This document shows positions 10,175 to 21,249 of a stretch of DNA of 64,000 nt, in pieces. Origin of the DNA: Inonotus obliquus (lineage: Eukaryota > Basidiomycota > Agaricomycetes > Hymenochaetales > Hymenochaetaceae); the NCBI GenBank assembly GCA_032164295.1, contig JAJHTX010000013.1, positions 930,001 through 994,000 of the forward strand, given 5' to 3'. Below the pieces are notes generated by a model. It was not told the DNA's origin and searched no databases. It was given only the letters and a program-made list of their open reading frames with translations. Made by a program: the position numbers and the translations under genes. Every line of letters begins with the position of its first letter. The stretch's first letter is position 1.

Positions 10175-11736
10175 TGTTAGAAAACGCTCGCCCTAAAGGG
10201 ACTATACAGTAACCACAGTAGGATGGTCCGCAGTGTTACGGGTTCGGCGATGCTTTTCTAAGAGTTTCCGGAGCCTACTCGGTTTTCACAAGCAGGGCAG
10301 ATTCCCAAGTATACTAAGTGTTGCCTCAGACGCTCTCGTTTATCTGATCAAGTTGAGCCTTAACTTCGTTGACAGGCTAGTAGGACAGGTAACATTAACT
10401 CCTGCCGTTCGCAAGCTTCTCTAGTCAATGGGCGACTAATCAATCGTTCCACGCCGTAGAGTAAGAGAGGTTAAGCAGATTAGGTGGTCTTCAGATTAGA
10501 AGCTAGATGCCTAAGAGGACTCGATGTACAAGACGATCGAAAGAAAGATAGGGAGCTACGGTCTAAGTCTACAACTATTTATACTCTCCCCTCATGTTGT
10601 GGACGGACCACTTCCTACGCTCCGTAGTTCCTACTCTCGATCTGATTCGTTATTCTAGCTTCCAAACTCGTGCGGTATTCCTATTGTTCTGCTGCGGATT
10701 GACTCATCGACTGCGCCCTGTGCAAGGCGATGACTCAGCGTTGACTCATCTTGACTTGAACTGAATTGAAACCTATGCTCGGGGTCGGCCCTGTGCATTG
10801 AGTGAGTCAGTGAGTGAGTCATTGAATGCGTGTTCGTATGCCATTGGTTTTGCATGGCTGCGCGGTAGTTAAAGTTCGCTCGTCCGCAGTTGCTCGTGCA
10901 TTCAAGGAATTCCGTCGGGGTTCCGTTGTATAGCATCTGGGGCTATGAAGGCTGTGATTGGCTTGTCGCCTCGGGACTCTTGTTCGGGGCCGTCAAGTGT
11001 GATTCGACATCGGATATCATCGTGGGGAAACCAAGGTGGTTTAACGTAGGTGCCTATGGCGATGAGTAGCCGTACACTTCGTCGAGTATCGTTCGAAGGT
11101 ATTCTCCAGCCTAGGTATAGGTCTCCTTGTAGTCGAATAGCTTTGCAGTATGCCCATAGTTCCCTGAGTGTGTTTGCAACCCATGCTGCTGTTATCGGTG
11201 AGCGGCGGTTTGTAACATAGTCTGCACTGATCTCCACGAATGTGCTTGGGCACTCGAGTGCTAATATGTTGTGGATTCCTACTATTGTCCAGTGCGTCTT
11301 TGATTGCATGCCTATTGCCGTATCCATTGCTATTGTTGACCTCGTGCGATTTCGAATGATCTCCGGGGGATTGTGGTATTCTCGATAAGCTGTTGCTCGT
11401 TCGCTGGACACATGATAAGTCAACATGCCCGTTGCCTCCCGTAGTATTATCTTGTGTAGGTCTTCGATGATCTGTCGCACTCTTCTGCATTTATAGCAAG
11501 CCGTTGGAGGTTGCTGTACTTGCTGCATCATTTGCGAAGGTTTAGTGTGATCGTCGGGATTAGCGTTGCTAGCCGATGCTTCTTGATCGTCGGCTTCGGA
11601 TTGTATTAGATTTGCGTGTTCTCCGCTTCTCGCTGTCGATCCTGATCGTCTCCGGCCAGTGAAATTAACCGGTCCCATCCGGGGTAGTTTCGATCGGCGT
11701 TCCTAATCGAATCAAAATTTCAGCACAATCCTTTCA
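10175..11736 (-). mobile_element. Solo LTR with 5-bp target duplication AACGG
   Basis: A 1562-bp segment with TG...CA termini sits between exact 5-bp direct repeats AACGG (10170-10174 and 11737-11741). Rejoining the flanks restores the GGGCAA minisatellite. No internal retroelement sequence is present, so it is best read as a solo LTR left by LTR-LTR recombination. Orientation is taken from the ORF inside, which starts 58 bases from the LTR start and occupies the first half. This is the same layout as the LTRs of element B. Confidence 0.75.
10902..11678 (-). CDS. LTR-encoded protein of the solo LTR (258 aa)
   Basis: Intact ATG-to-stop ORF inside a solo LTR. After a polar N-terminal 55 residues there is CYKCRR, then LREATG, then WTIVGIHNILALE, then VEISADYVTNR and AAWVANTLRELWAYCKAI. 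The same order (CNTCR, IREIT, MMIGIRNVAQEG, VDVDIAYKRD, AWGHWIMNYI) is found in the LTR ORF of element B. The similarity is weak but collinear over about 130 residues. I recognise no known domain; CxxC may bind metal but lacks a partner pair. Retention of an open frame in a solo LTR is notable. Function unknown. Confidence 0.55.
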   Translation of the reverse strand: MGPVNFTGRRRSGSTARSGEHANLIQSEADDQEASASNANPDDHTKPSQMMQQVQQPPTACYKCRRVRQIIEDLHKIILREATGMLTYHVSSERATAYREYHNPPEIIRNRTRSTIAMDTAIGMQSKTHWTIVGIHNILALECPSTFVEISADYVTNRRSPITAAWVANTLRELWAYCKAIRLQGDLYLGWRIPSNDTRRSVRLLIAIGTYVKPPWFPHDDIRCRITLDGPEQESRGDKPITAFIAPDAIQRNPDGIP

Positions 11737-11860
11737 AACGGGTGGGCAATGAGCGGGCAATAGGAGGGCAACGAGAGGACAATGAGCAGGTGACAGGCGG
11801 GCGATGAGTGGGTGCACAGTTGAAGCCTGTATGCGGTCAGTAAGGGCAAATACAGCATCA
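11737..11860 (+). repeat. Left terminal inverted repeat, inner part
   Basis: Continuation of the GGGCAATGAG/GGGCGATGAG minisatellite, followed by GTGGGTGCACAGTTGAAGCC and TGTATGCGGTCAGTAAGG. The same block is inverted at about 22100-22160. Confidence 0.65.
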
Positions 11861-12254
11861 AGGTCCTATACCAAGTTGTAACTCAGTCCTATCAAAGAGT
11901 CTGTCAATAATGGACCGCTAGTACATGTATAAATGGCAATTAAGATTTCAAAGGGTGATAGCAGGGTGATGAGTGGGTGTGTAGATAGAGTGTAGGGAGT
12001 TGTCCAACATCTTCAATTCCATTCCATCATTACACATCTACATTAATACCATACCACATAATGTACCTGATAGACTTCGAGAAACATAGAACCCTCGCCT
12101 TTCTCTACCTCATGAAGCTAAGCAAACAGGATGCGATTCTCCTGTCCACCATCACGAGCGCAAGGCGTTCAGGGCATTTGGGCAGACTTGACTCACAATG
12201 TGAACATAAGTATTCTATTTGAAGAACCTATTCGCAACAATAGTACTCACCAGG

Positions 12255-12381
12255 GTCGCACAGAAAATGGCAAGCAACCTCACTGGCCAAGTGCATTCGA
12301 TTTTGAATGTCACGAAGGCTGTCGCACACGGAAACTTGTCCAAGGTTGTCGACGTAGATGTGCAGGGTGAATTGTTAGGAA
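12255..12381 (+). pseudogene. Nik1-type histidine kinase fragment, HAMP repeats (5' part)
   Basis: Reads [42 protein letters not shown], clearly the HAMP-repeat region of group III hybrid histidine kinases (Nik1/Os-1, osmosensing). An acceptor-like CACCAG precedes it, consistent with a retained intron border. It is cut at 12381 by insertion of element A and resumes at 21103. Only about two HAMP units are present; no kinase or receiver domain exists in the window. Upstream, 12061-12240 holds a short ATG frame of unclear relation. Confidence 0.7.
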
Positions 12382-12649
12382 TGTAAGAACACTTTTCCTT
12401 TTTTGTCCTTTCTTATTTTTCATATTCCATTATATTACTAAGTTCCTTTCATTACTAATACCTTATGACTCCCTCCGCCCCATCCTGCTATATTACTAAT
12501 ACTACATTACTAATTCTGCCCCAACCCGATGACGCTTACTCACCCTTACTCATTCTTGCTTACTCGTCGGGCCCCGTTGTTTGTTTGTTTATATTGTTAT
12601 GCTGCTGCGCAGCACCTTCTTAGAGTAATACCTTCCCACGTCTCATGTG

Positions 12650-12694
12650 TATATAAGTAGATAGATCTCATCTCGTCTTCCCCACTCGACTCTT
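12650..12694 (+). promoter_or_regulatory. TATA box and predicted RNA start of element A
   Basis: TATATAAG at 12650-12657 lies 32 bases (from TATAAG) upstream of ACTCGACTCTT (12684-12694). That 11-mer is the exact reverse complement of AAGAGTCGAGT just inside the LTR (14664-14674). This identifies it as the likely 5' end of the RNA and self-primer. Confidence 0.7.
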
Positions 12695-12780
12695 CTACTT
12701 ACCACCACAACGTCTTAGGTATTCCTCTCTTGTACTTACTTAGTTTATTCAATCTACTTACCACCACGACGTCTTAGTCG

Positions 12781-14504
12781 TTAAAGAGTAATACCGGAGG
12801 CTACGATCGATATGGGCTTAATTCTGCGATTCTACCGCTTCTTCCAATTAACAATACTTCTGCGATTCTACCACTTCTTACTTCTCTTCGGACCACGGTA
12901 CTTCTGCCGTCCTATCTACGCCTGCGGTTCCAACAAAGTACGAGGCTTCTGCGATTCGACAAGGCTAAGAACGATTGAGAACTGGTCCACTTCTGCGCCA
13001 ATACCGAATCACCGATCCCTACGCCCGTCTTCCATCATAGTACCGAACCACCAGACTTCAATACCGATGATACCGATACCGTACCGTCCACCCATCCTGA
13101 TACCGATGCTTAATACTCCACGTCTAGTCAATACTACGCCCTCGACAGCCCATACCAGAGGAAAAGGCTCACAAAGCTGCAATCGGTCTGCCATACGTTG
13201 CTGCGAAGAGTTGGATCATGGTCGAAGCTCCAAGTCCGACGGTATGCCCTTCCGAACCGCCATGCATCGATACCGACGATACCGGTGTTGATACCGATGG
13301 TCCGCTCCGGTACCGGAGTTCGTAACGTGTGCTAGGTCGAGACCACGCCATCGGAGATCTACGTCGAGAGGAAGGTTGGGAAATGAATCAAGTCCGCCGT
13401 ACGCTGCTTCGATCTCGGAGGAGGCCATCGATCCGACTCGGAGGGGAAGCCAAGCAATGCCCAGTCAAGTCAGGCGACGCGTACCGGTCGATATCGAGGG
13501 GCTAGAGCGATGCTCAGGGACGATCCCAGGGTACTGATTGGTACCGAACGGTAGAGTACCCCATTGCCAAGGTTGGGTTGTACCGACACGTCAACATCGG
13601 AGCACGCCGTCCGATCGACCGGTAGACGCCCAGACTGACGCCGCATGGATCATGATACCGGAACAAAGGTAAATCAGGATGACGTACTTCTCCTACGACA
13701 GGGACATCGCCAGGAGCGCCCATGCGGTAGCTTGAGACACGTCCTTAATTTAGCGCTGGTCGACGTCGGTATCGCCGCCCTACCTCGGTATCACTCGTCG
13801 TGAGTTTTCATTGGGTTCTTGTCTCGTCCCACCCTATTCTTAGCTACCCCCTGATAAAACTTCTTATTCATTCATCATCTTATGTTTCCCCTGATTATAA
13901 TTTTACATTCAATTCGACTTTATGTTCCATTTCTTGTACCGGATTACGGTACGATTCGACTTGTGAAAACCCCCATTTGGTATCTTGAATGGCTACGGTA
14001 TTATGGTATTTATAGCCTGCATGTTCTACTGTAGCAAACCAGCTAATCTGAGAGGAACTTCCAGAGTGAAGGTCCGGGTTTTGCTCATCTCGTTCAAGTC
14101 CCCGTTCGTTCGTCTCGTCTCGTAGTCCCCGGTACCGATACCGGTAGTCGTCGTTCTCGTCTTCGTCGCCCCCGTCTCTCTTCTCACGACCAGTCCCATC
14201 AGAAACGCTTCCTCAGCTCGCCTTCTCTACTGCTTCGTTCTCTCTACCGTAATACCGGACACCAGACGACTCGGTATTGACGGATTCGTCTCGGTATTGA
14301 TCGTCTCCTGATACCTCTCCTCTTGAGCGGTCACCTATAGCCTCCTGTACTCATCAATCCAGCCAGGCCCTACTATTCTCTCTCGATGACTTGTCTGTGA
14401 CTGTACGACTTAGTACCGCCACGTACCGGCCCTCCCAACGCATCTAAATCGTACCCCCCTCGTCCGGTACTTCTGATACCGGCCGCGTTCTTGCACATTC
14501 ATCG
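12781..14504. mobile_element. TACCG-rich 1.7-kb insertion in the 5' LTR of element A
   Basis: Absent from the right LTR, so it arrived after element A. A possible 3-bp duplication TCG flanks it. By hand count the word TACCG or its complement occurs about forty times, where random sequence of this length would give three or four; clusters such as GATACCGATACCGTACC occur. Short open frames only, no transposase, no terminal inverted repeat that I can see. Likely a non-autonomous element or repeat; class unknown. Confidence 0.6.
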
Positions 14505-14663
14505 TATACTGTTCCTAGACATGTACATTACTCAAGGTCATCCACCTTAGACGTACGTCGCCGACGACTGTGTACTCCCCCAAGACGCAGTAGAGGTTGT
14601 CACTAGACGACCTTTGTGAGAACAGGCCTCGAACGTGCACTGCCACCTCGTCCGTCCTAACAT

Positions 14664-14674
14664 AAGAGTCGAGT
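14664..14674 (+). other. Primer-binding site of element A (self-priming type)
   Basis: AAGAGTCGAGT, one base inside the 5' LTR. It does not begin TGG as a tRNA site would. It is perfectly complementary over 11 nt to the predicted RNA 5' end within the LTR. Confidence 0.7.
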
Positions 14675-14813
14675 CTCCCCTCAGGACCGACGTCTGACTC
14701 GTCATCAACGTCTCTCCTTTGCGAGCGCCCCCTAGCAGGTCGATATCGCATCAACCCGAGTTTACCCGAGCACGACAGAAACCCTCAACCCTGCCCGGCG
14801 ACGTTAACCAACG

Positions 14814-15125
14814 TTGTCGTGTATTAGATTCATAACAAGTAACCAACCCTCACTCGTCACCCTGGCTCCTAGTCGTCGTAACCGACAGTACCGAAAGCCC
14901 AAGTCCTACATCATCCCGTTTAACTCCCTCGACTATGATCCGAACGATATTGTCGTAGGAACAGACAGGAAAGGATGTGCTCAGTACATTAGGCTTACGT
15001 ACCACCCCCAGCGACCAGTAGTCGAAGTTAAGGAAGAAGAGGTAGAAGTGAAGATCGAGGAGGCCGACATCAAGGTCGAAGAAGAAGACCCTTCAAGTTG
15101 GCAGAAGCCAATCGTACGTTGGTAA
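14814..15125 (+). CDS. Possible leader ORF of element A
   Basis: An open frame without an ATG, encoding a basic then very acidic segment (VVEVKEEEVEVKIEEADIK). It ends at GTACGT, which could be a splice donor (acceptor TTTTAG near 15155), after which the frame continues RQLYLDEADRRSILQ. It may be an upstream exon of gag or a separate leader protein. The join to gag could not be resolved. Confidence 0.3.
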   Translation: MSCIRFITSNQPSLVTLAPSRRNRQYRKPKSYIIPFNSLDYDPNDIVVGTDRKGCAQYIRLTYHPQRPVVEVKEEEVEVKIEEADIKVEEEDPSSWQKPIVRW

Positions 15126-15409
15126 ACACTGGCGTTAACATTGATGTTGCATTTTAGAGACAACTGTATCTGGACGAAGCGGACAGACGAAGTATACTGC
15201 AGTCAGCGTATCTCTTTTGTCATCCCCCTCTGGATTTTTAAAGTCACCATCTCCTTCGACGACACAATCCCTGCTCGTCGGCAACAACAACAGATTCATC
15301 CTCTCCCCGTCAGACCGCCACAATAGATACCGTATCGGAACGTGCACGTCAGCGTCTCAGTCAGCTTAGACAAGGGAGGTACAGTGCGAGTCGTCAAGGT
15401 TTCTACTAT

Positions 15410-16777
15410 ATGACATCCACTGGAACCGACCAGCGTGTAGTTTGGGACCAAGCCAAGGACAACTGGGTACACACACCGACAAGTGTTCCAGCTCCCATCT
15501 CATCCTTCGCCCCAACCTCGTCGACAGCTGCGAGATTCTCAGCCCGCGAAGAACCTGAGGAACCAACTGTAGGAGCATTCGATCCTCCTCAAAGTATCAT
15601 ATCTAGACCACCGTCGACACACGAACCTGCTCTACCCCCTGAGAAACCTATTAACGTTGAACCTCCTGAAGACAAAATGTCGCACCTCACAGCAGACGTG
15701 ATCGCAGCAATTGTCGCCCAGGCCCTGGCACAGGCAGGAGTCGGACAGCCAAGGACGCCGACAAATGCACCAACAACAATGTCGACGGACAATCCATCTG
15801 TTGACAAACCAAGGCAGTATCATGGAGGCAACGAATACGAGGACTTCCGTCGGGAGTTCATATTGTACATCTCGGAGAATCCAGGGAGGTTTGGAACGGA
15901 TGTCAACCGAATCAAGTTCGTATTATCTTATCTGAAGTCAGGACGAGCTTCGACGTGGGCGCAAAACTATGTCGACCAAAACACTGCAGCTGATGGAAGT
16001 TCGACCATCCCTGATGACTTCGGGAAGTTTATCAGAGCTCTAGACGCGTCCTTCAGAGATCCCCATAGAGCATCCAAAGCGTTGGCACAAATCTACATGG
16101 AAGTACAGGGACGTCGTACGGCTGACGAATTCTTCGACGTCTTTGAGCAACTAAGGATCTCAGCGGGACTTGTCAAGGAGGAACATGACGCTGTCCTTAT
16201 CCATCGGCTGGAACAAGCGGTCAATCCTGATGTCCTTCGAGGAGTAATGCGGGCAGAAAAGGTACCGGTGAAGTACGACGAATGGAAAGTGAAAGCGCTA
16301 GCCGTTGATGCAGTAGAGCAACAACTTCGAAAGCAACTACGTCCGAATCAACCACCAGCGCGAACCTTCCCCCCTCCTCCTCAAACTCAGTATCGTTGAC
16401 CCCCAGGACCCCCACCCCAACAACAGCAGTCACAACCACAACGCCCCCCGTTGCAGGCACAAGGAGTAAAGCCGGGTACACACCCTGGAATAGGGATTCC
16501 AATGGAAGTCGATGCTGCTCATCGTCGTCTGCTTTGCTGGGCATGCAGAAAGCCTGGACACTTTGCAAGTCAATGTCCGGACAAAAAACAGGTAGTGCGA
16601 CAAATCATTGTGGGAATGGACCCGACGATTCGTAGGGAGATGGCGGAACAGCTTGGTGAGCTGCCAGAATCAGCCTTTGTCGAAGAAGAATACAGCGAGG
16701 AAGTTGTGGAGGTTAGGGCTACGACCGAGACCGAGGGCGTCAACGTCGAGCAGGATTTTTCGGAAGACCAGCAGTAA
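15410..16777 (+). pseudogene. gag: gag of element A, one in-frame TGA
   Basis: Capsid-type gag: a Pro-rich leader, then YHGGNEYEDFRREFILYI, FVLSYLKSGRASTWAQNYV and YMEVQGRRTADEFFDVFEQL (retrotransposon gag domain), then a zinc knuckle CWACRKPGHFASQC (CX2CX4HX4C). The frame is broken by TGA at 16397-16399 (YR*PPGPPPQ) and otherwise continuous; the context CGT TGA CCC suggests an original CGA. The frame is open for about 40 codons upstream of the chosen ATG (15410), so the start is uncertain. The C-terminus (VEQDFSEDQQ) overlaps pol. Confidence 0.85.
16753..16759 (+). promoter_or_regulatory. Putative -1 frameshift heptamer, element A
   Basis: GGATTTT, read G GAT TTT in gag phase, 16 bases before the gag stop. 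Pol is open in the -1 frame across it. The same heptamer in the same phase occurs in element B. GGAUUUU is the known slippery site of dianthoviruses. Confidence 0.5.
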
Positions 16778-19700
16778 ACGTCGTAACTACTGGTCAACAT
16801 TCTCAAGGACTCTCGTCTTCGCTAAATTATAACTCGTGTGCTGTACAGTATTTAGATGCGCATCAATACACCGAGTTAAAAAATCACGAGATCCTGAACG
16901 ACGTAATACCCACCCCCGAAAGAGAAGACGACCTAGACATCGATGACTACGATGATGCATGGATGTGTGACAGAGGTGTACAGCCTAAGGAGGAGGAACC
17001 AGAAGCCGTCTTTGTGCGGCGAACGAATGGATACCAACTGGACGTCATCGTAACCATCATTCATCCCTTAGATCGGCAACTGACTCCCGAAGATAAACAG
17101 GAGATGCAGCAGCTGGACGGAGAAGAATACGATACGGACAGATTGGAGTTGGATGCACATGCGCTTATTGACTCTGGAGCAACGGGTTCTCTCATCGACG
17201 AAGGATTCGTCGAAAGGTACAAGATCCCCACCAAACGCTATATTTGTCCTATACCACTCTTTAATGCTGATAGAACTGGCAACAAGGAGGGTTCAATGAC
17301 GGATTATGTGGAGGTACAGATGATCTTCGATGGAATACATGAGGAAACTATTCGTCTAGCAGTAACATCCCTAGCGTTGACTAACGTCTTTCTTGGATAT
17401 GACTGGTTACGCAAACACAACCCGGAGATTGACTGGAAGACAGGAGTCATGTCATTTACTCGTTGTCCGGAGACATGTTGGTCCATGGAAAAGGAGGTGG
17501 AAGAGTATCGTAAGAAGCAGGTCAGAGGAGCGACGAAGTGGCCCGAGTACCTCGACAAGTTTGCAGACGTCTTCAGTGAGGAGAACTTTGAAAAGTTGCC
17601 AGAGCATCGTGTTTGGGACCACGCCATTGAACTAAAGGCGGACTTCAAACCAAGCGACTGTAAAGTATACCCTCTCAACCCAAAGGAACAACAGGTGTTA
17701 CAAGAATTCATCGACGAAAACCTTGCCTCAGGACGCATTCGACACTCGAAATCTCCCATGGCGTCGCCGTTCTTTTTCATCAAAAAGGAAGATGGTTCCC
17801 TCCGAGCGATTCAGGATTACAGGAAGCTGAATGAAGGGACCATCAAGAACAAATATCCACTTCCTTTGATCCAAGAACTGGTCGACAAAGTCCGGGATTC
17901 TTGCTATATCACGAAGCTCGATGTTCGTTGGGGATACTACAACATTTGAATTCGGGAGGGTGACAAGTGGAAGGCTGCGTTTAGGACTAACCTGGGATTC
18001 TTCGAACCGACGGTTATGTTTTTTGGTTTAACTAATGCGCCAGCTACGTTCCAAGGGTTCATGAATGACATCTTCAGGGAACTAGTACACGAGGGACACG
18101 TCATCATCTACCTCGACGACATACTTATCTTCTCCGAAGGGCAAGACGAACACCAACGGCTAGTCAAACGAGTATTCGAGGTCTTACGAAAGAACAACCT
18201 GTACCTCAAACCTCAGAAATGCGAGTTCGAAACAGACCACGTCAAATACCTCGGTCATATCATCGGCAACGGAGTAGTAAAGGTGGATCCGAAGAAATCC
18301 AAGGCGATTCAGGAGTGGCCGGTGCCGAAGAACTTAAAAACGTTACAGGAGTTCCTAGGGTTTGGAAACTGGTTACGACGATTTGTCAAGGATTACAGCG
18401 AGATTGTTAAACCACTCACGAAACTAACGGGAAAGGTAGAATGGAAGTGGGACAAAGAAGAACAGGCTGCCTATGAGGAGCTCAAGAAACGTCTATGCGA
18501 ACCACCCGTACTTGCCATTCCGAACAACGAAGGAGCGTTTAGAATCGAAGCGGATGCATCGAACTATGCAACTGGAGGAGTACTACTACAGGAGCAAGGA
18601 GGCAAGTGGAAACCAGTGGCGTATAGGTCGAAAACGTTGTCAGATGCTGAACGAAATTACGAGATCTATGACAAAGAGATGCTCGCGATTGTACAAGTTC
18701 TTAGGGAATGGTGACAGTATTTGCTAGGAGCTCATCAACATTTTGAAGTCTGGTCGGATCACGCTAATCTCCTCTACTTCAAGTCACCACAGAAACTGAA
18801 CTACCGTCAGGCAAGGTGGCGACTCGAACTAGCTGATTATGACTTTACGTTGATTCACAAAGCAGGAACGTCGATGGGCAAAGCTGACCTCCTGTCAAGA
18901 CGAGCGGACTATGATAAAGGTGAACATGATAATGAGAACATCATCTTCATCAAAGAAGACTGGTTAGTACAAGGAGTGGTGCAGACATCGCAGGAGGATG
19001 TGTTGGAAAGGGTACGGAAAGCGCAGCAGGAGGTGAAGAAGAGACCAAAGGGAGTAGTACCGAAGGATGGGTGGTTAAAGCTAGGAAACGTCATCTTTGT
19101 GCCGAACGACGTGAAAGAGCTTGTGTTGAAGGAGTACCATGACTCACCAATGGCTGGGCATCCTGGGACGACAAAGACCATCAACCTCATTCGTCGAAAG
19201 TTCTGGTGGCCTACGATGTTCTACGACATCCGTACATATGTCAAAGGATGCGACAAGTGTCAAAGGATGAAGGCTACAAGGGCAACGAGAGCTAGGAGTC
19301 TGCACCCGAACGAAGTACCTGACAAGCCATGGGAAATCGTCACTGTCGATTTGATTGGAGAGTTACCAGAATCCGAAGGATACAACGCTATCTGCATAAT
19401 TGTCGATCGCTTCAGCAAACAGATACATGCGGTACCAACTACAACGAAGCTGACAGCTGAAGGAATGGCTAGGATTTACAGGGATCATGTCTTTCGTCAT
19501 CATGGACTACCACGCAAGATTATCCACGATAGAGGGACCCAGTTTGACGCTAAGATGATGAAGAAATTGTACAAGCTCCTACACATCGAAGGGAATCCAT
19601 CGACGGCGTATCACCCACAGACGGATGGACAAACCGAGCGGGTTAATCAGGAGCTGGAACAGTACCTTCGACTATATGTGGATCATCGACAGTCAGACTG

Positions 19701-20508
19701 GGCAAATTGGTTGGCTATGGCTGAATTCGCATACAACAACCGGGAACACTCAGCAACGAAGATGTCCCCTTTCTTTGCAAATCTGGGTAGGAATCTAGGC
19801 GACTTTTCGGACATTGCGACGTCATCCTCGAACATGGTTGCTGAAGACTTTGCGAAACAGATCAAGGAGACCCACGAGCTAGCTAAAGAAAACCTTCAAA
19901 AGGCAGCTGACGACATGAAGAAGTACCACGACCATCACGTAGGAAAGTCCATAGAATTCGAACCAGGAGACAAGGTATTTCTGGACGGACGAAATATCAA
20001 AACGACGAGGCCTACGAAGAAGATGGAGGACAAGTGGTATGGACCTTACGAAGTCGTAGAGAAGGTTGGAGCTGGCGCGTACAAACTCAAGTTACCCAAG
20101 ACGTGGAAGAAGATTCACCCTGTCTTCAACGAAATCCTACTGAAACCCGCGGTCGAGCCCTCGTTCGAATCTCAGAAAAAAGCACCTCCACCGCCACCTG
20201 TTCTCGTTGATGAAAAAGAAGAATACGAGGTTGAAGGAATACTCGATTCACGACTACATCGACGGAAGCTACAATATCTGGTAAAGTGGGTAGGATATGA
20301 GGAAGCAACCTGGCAACCAGAGTCGGACCTAGGAGACAATGCGAAGGAAGCTGTCAACGAGTTCTACCAAAAACACCCAGGAGCCCCTCGAAAACTCACG
20401 ATACCTCAATGGTCGTTACGACAAATCTTTGCGTATACAGAACCTCCAGATCCAGTGAACAGTTGGAAAGGAAAACCCATGGTTGATCAACCAGGACTGC
20501 TGGCATAA
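16759..20508 (+). pseudogene. pol: pol of element A (PR-RT-RH-IN-chromodomain), two in-frame TGAs
   Basis: One continuous frame (-1 to gag) apart from TGA at 17947 and 18712. Domains: protease ALIDSGATGSLID; RT with LDVRWGYYNI, the FGLTNAPATFQ motif and VIIYLDDILIF; RNase H (FRIEADASNYATGGVL); integrase with HHCC zinc finger (H...HPGTTKT...CDKCQ) and catalytic core VDLIGELPESEG, IHDRGTQFD, TDGQTERVNQELE. The C-terminal chromodomain is EYEVEGILDSRLHRRKLQY to YEEATWQPESDL. The interrupted codons fall at NI*IREGD and REW*QYL, where relatives have Arg. Chromodomain places it in the chromovirus clade. Confidence 0.92.
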
Positions 20509-20545
20509 ACGTTGGTCGGGACGCCCAACCTTAAAGGGGGGGTGA

Positions 20546-21102
20546 TGTAAGAACACTTTTCCTTTTTTGTCCTTTCTTATTTTTCATATTCCATTATATT
20601 ACTAAGTTCCTTTCATTACTAATACCTTATGACTCCCTCCGCCCCATCCCGCTATATTACTAATACTACATTACTAATTCTGCCCCAACCCGATGACGCT
20701 TACTCACCCTTACTCATTCTTGCTTACTCGTCGGGCCCCGTTGTTTGTTTGTTTATATTGTTATGCTGCTGCGCAGCACCTTCTTAGAGTAATACCTTCC
20801 TACGTCTCATGTGTATATAAGTAGATAGATCTCGTCTCGTCTTCCCCACTCGACTCTTCTACTTACCACCACGACGTCTTAGGTATTCCTCTCTTGTACT
20901 TACTTAGTTTATTCAATCTACTTACCACCACGATGTCTTAGTCATATACTGTTCCTAGACGCGTACATTACTCAAGGTCATCCACCTTAGACGTACGTCG
21001 CCGACGACTGTGTACTCCCCCAAGACGCAGTAGAGGTTGTCACTAGATGACCTTTGTGAGAACAGGCCTCGAACGTGCACTGCCACCTCATCTGTCCTAA
21101 CA
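20546..21102 (+). repeat. 3' LTR of element A
   Basis: 557 bp, TGTAAG...CTAACA, preceded by the polypurine tract ending at 20545. Uninterrupted, and therefore the reference for the split left LTR. Confidence 0.88.
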
Positions 21103-21231
21103 AGGAAACCATGAACAGCATGGTTGCCCAAGTTTCGCCACTTGCAAATGAAGTTGTTTGCATGTTGATCAAAGTCGTTACTGAAGGTAGACTCAGTGGA
21201 CAAGCTGTTGTCCCTGACATGAAAGGGGTGT
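21103..21231 (+). pseudogene. Nik1-type histidine kinase fragment, HAMP repeats (3' part)
   Basis: After the AGGAA duplication the HAMP reading continues: TMNSMVAQVSPLANEVVCML, then VVTEGRLSGQAVVPDMKGV and a TGA. Family members read NxMVxQLxxLAxEV and GGQAVVPxVxGTW here. Relative to the 5' part the frame is offset by one base and about four residues are missing, so the captured piece was already broken or decayed. It ends abruptly at about 21235, next to the opposite-strand USP7 fragment. Confidence 0.7.
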
Positions 21232-21249
21232 GAAGGTTGGTTGTAGGTC

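Larger units (their letters stand above)
12382..14662 (+). repeat. 5' LTR of element A, interrupted
   Basis: The LTR is in two pieces, 12382-12780 and 14505-14662, which together match the right LTR (557 bp). The right copy shows the junction intact (..CTTAGTCATATACTG..). Eleven substitutions separate the copies, ten at CpG sites. Confidence 0.85.
12382..21102 (+). mobile_element. Gypsy element A (chromovirus), TSD AGGAA
   Basis: A complete Ty3/Gypsy element with LTRs of 557 bp: the left one is split by an insertion, the right one is 20546-21102. TG...CA ends and exact 5-bp target duplications AGGAA (12377-12381; 21103-21107) are present. It carries gag, then protease, RT, RNase H, integrase and chromodomain. 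A polypurine tract AAAGGGGGGGTGA precedes the right LTR. Three in-frame TGA codons disable it. It interrupts the Nik1-like fragment of the inverted-repeat element. Confidence 0.9.

Noticed and set aside
20944..21102. The 159 bases after CTTAGTC looked like a tandem partial copy of element A's internal leader.
   Set aside because: The AGGAA target duplication lies after base 21102, so this stretch is the 3' part of the LTR. The matching left copy is displaced by the 1.7-kb insertion.
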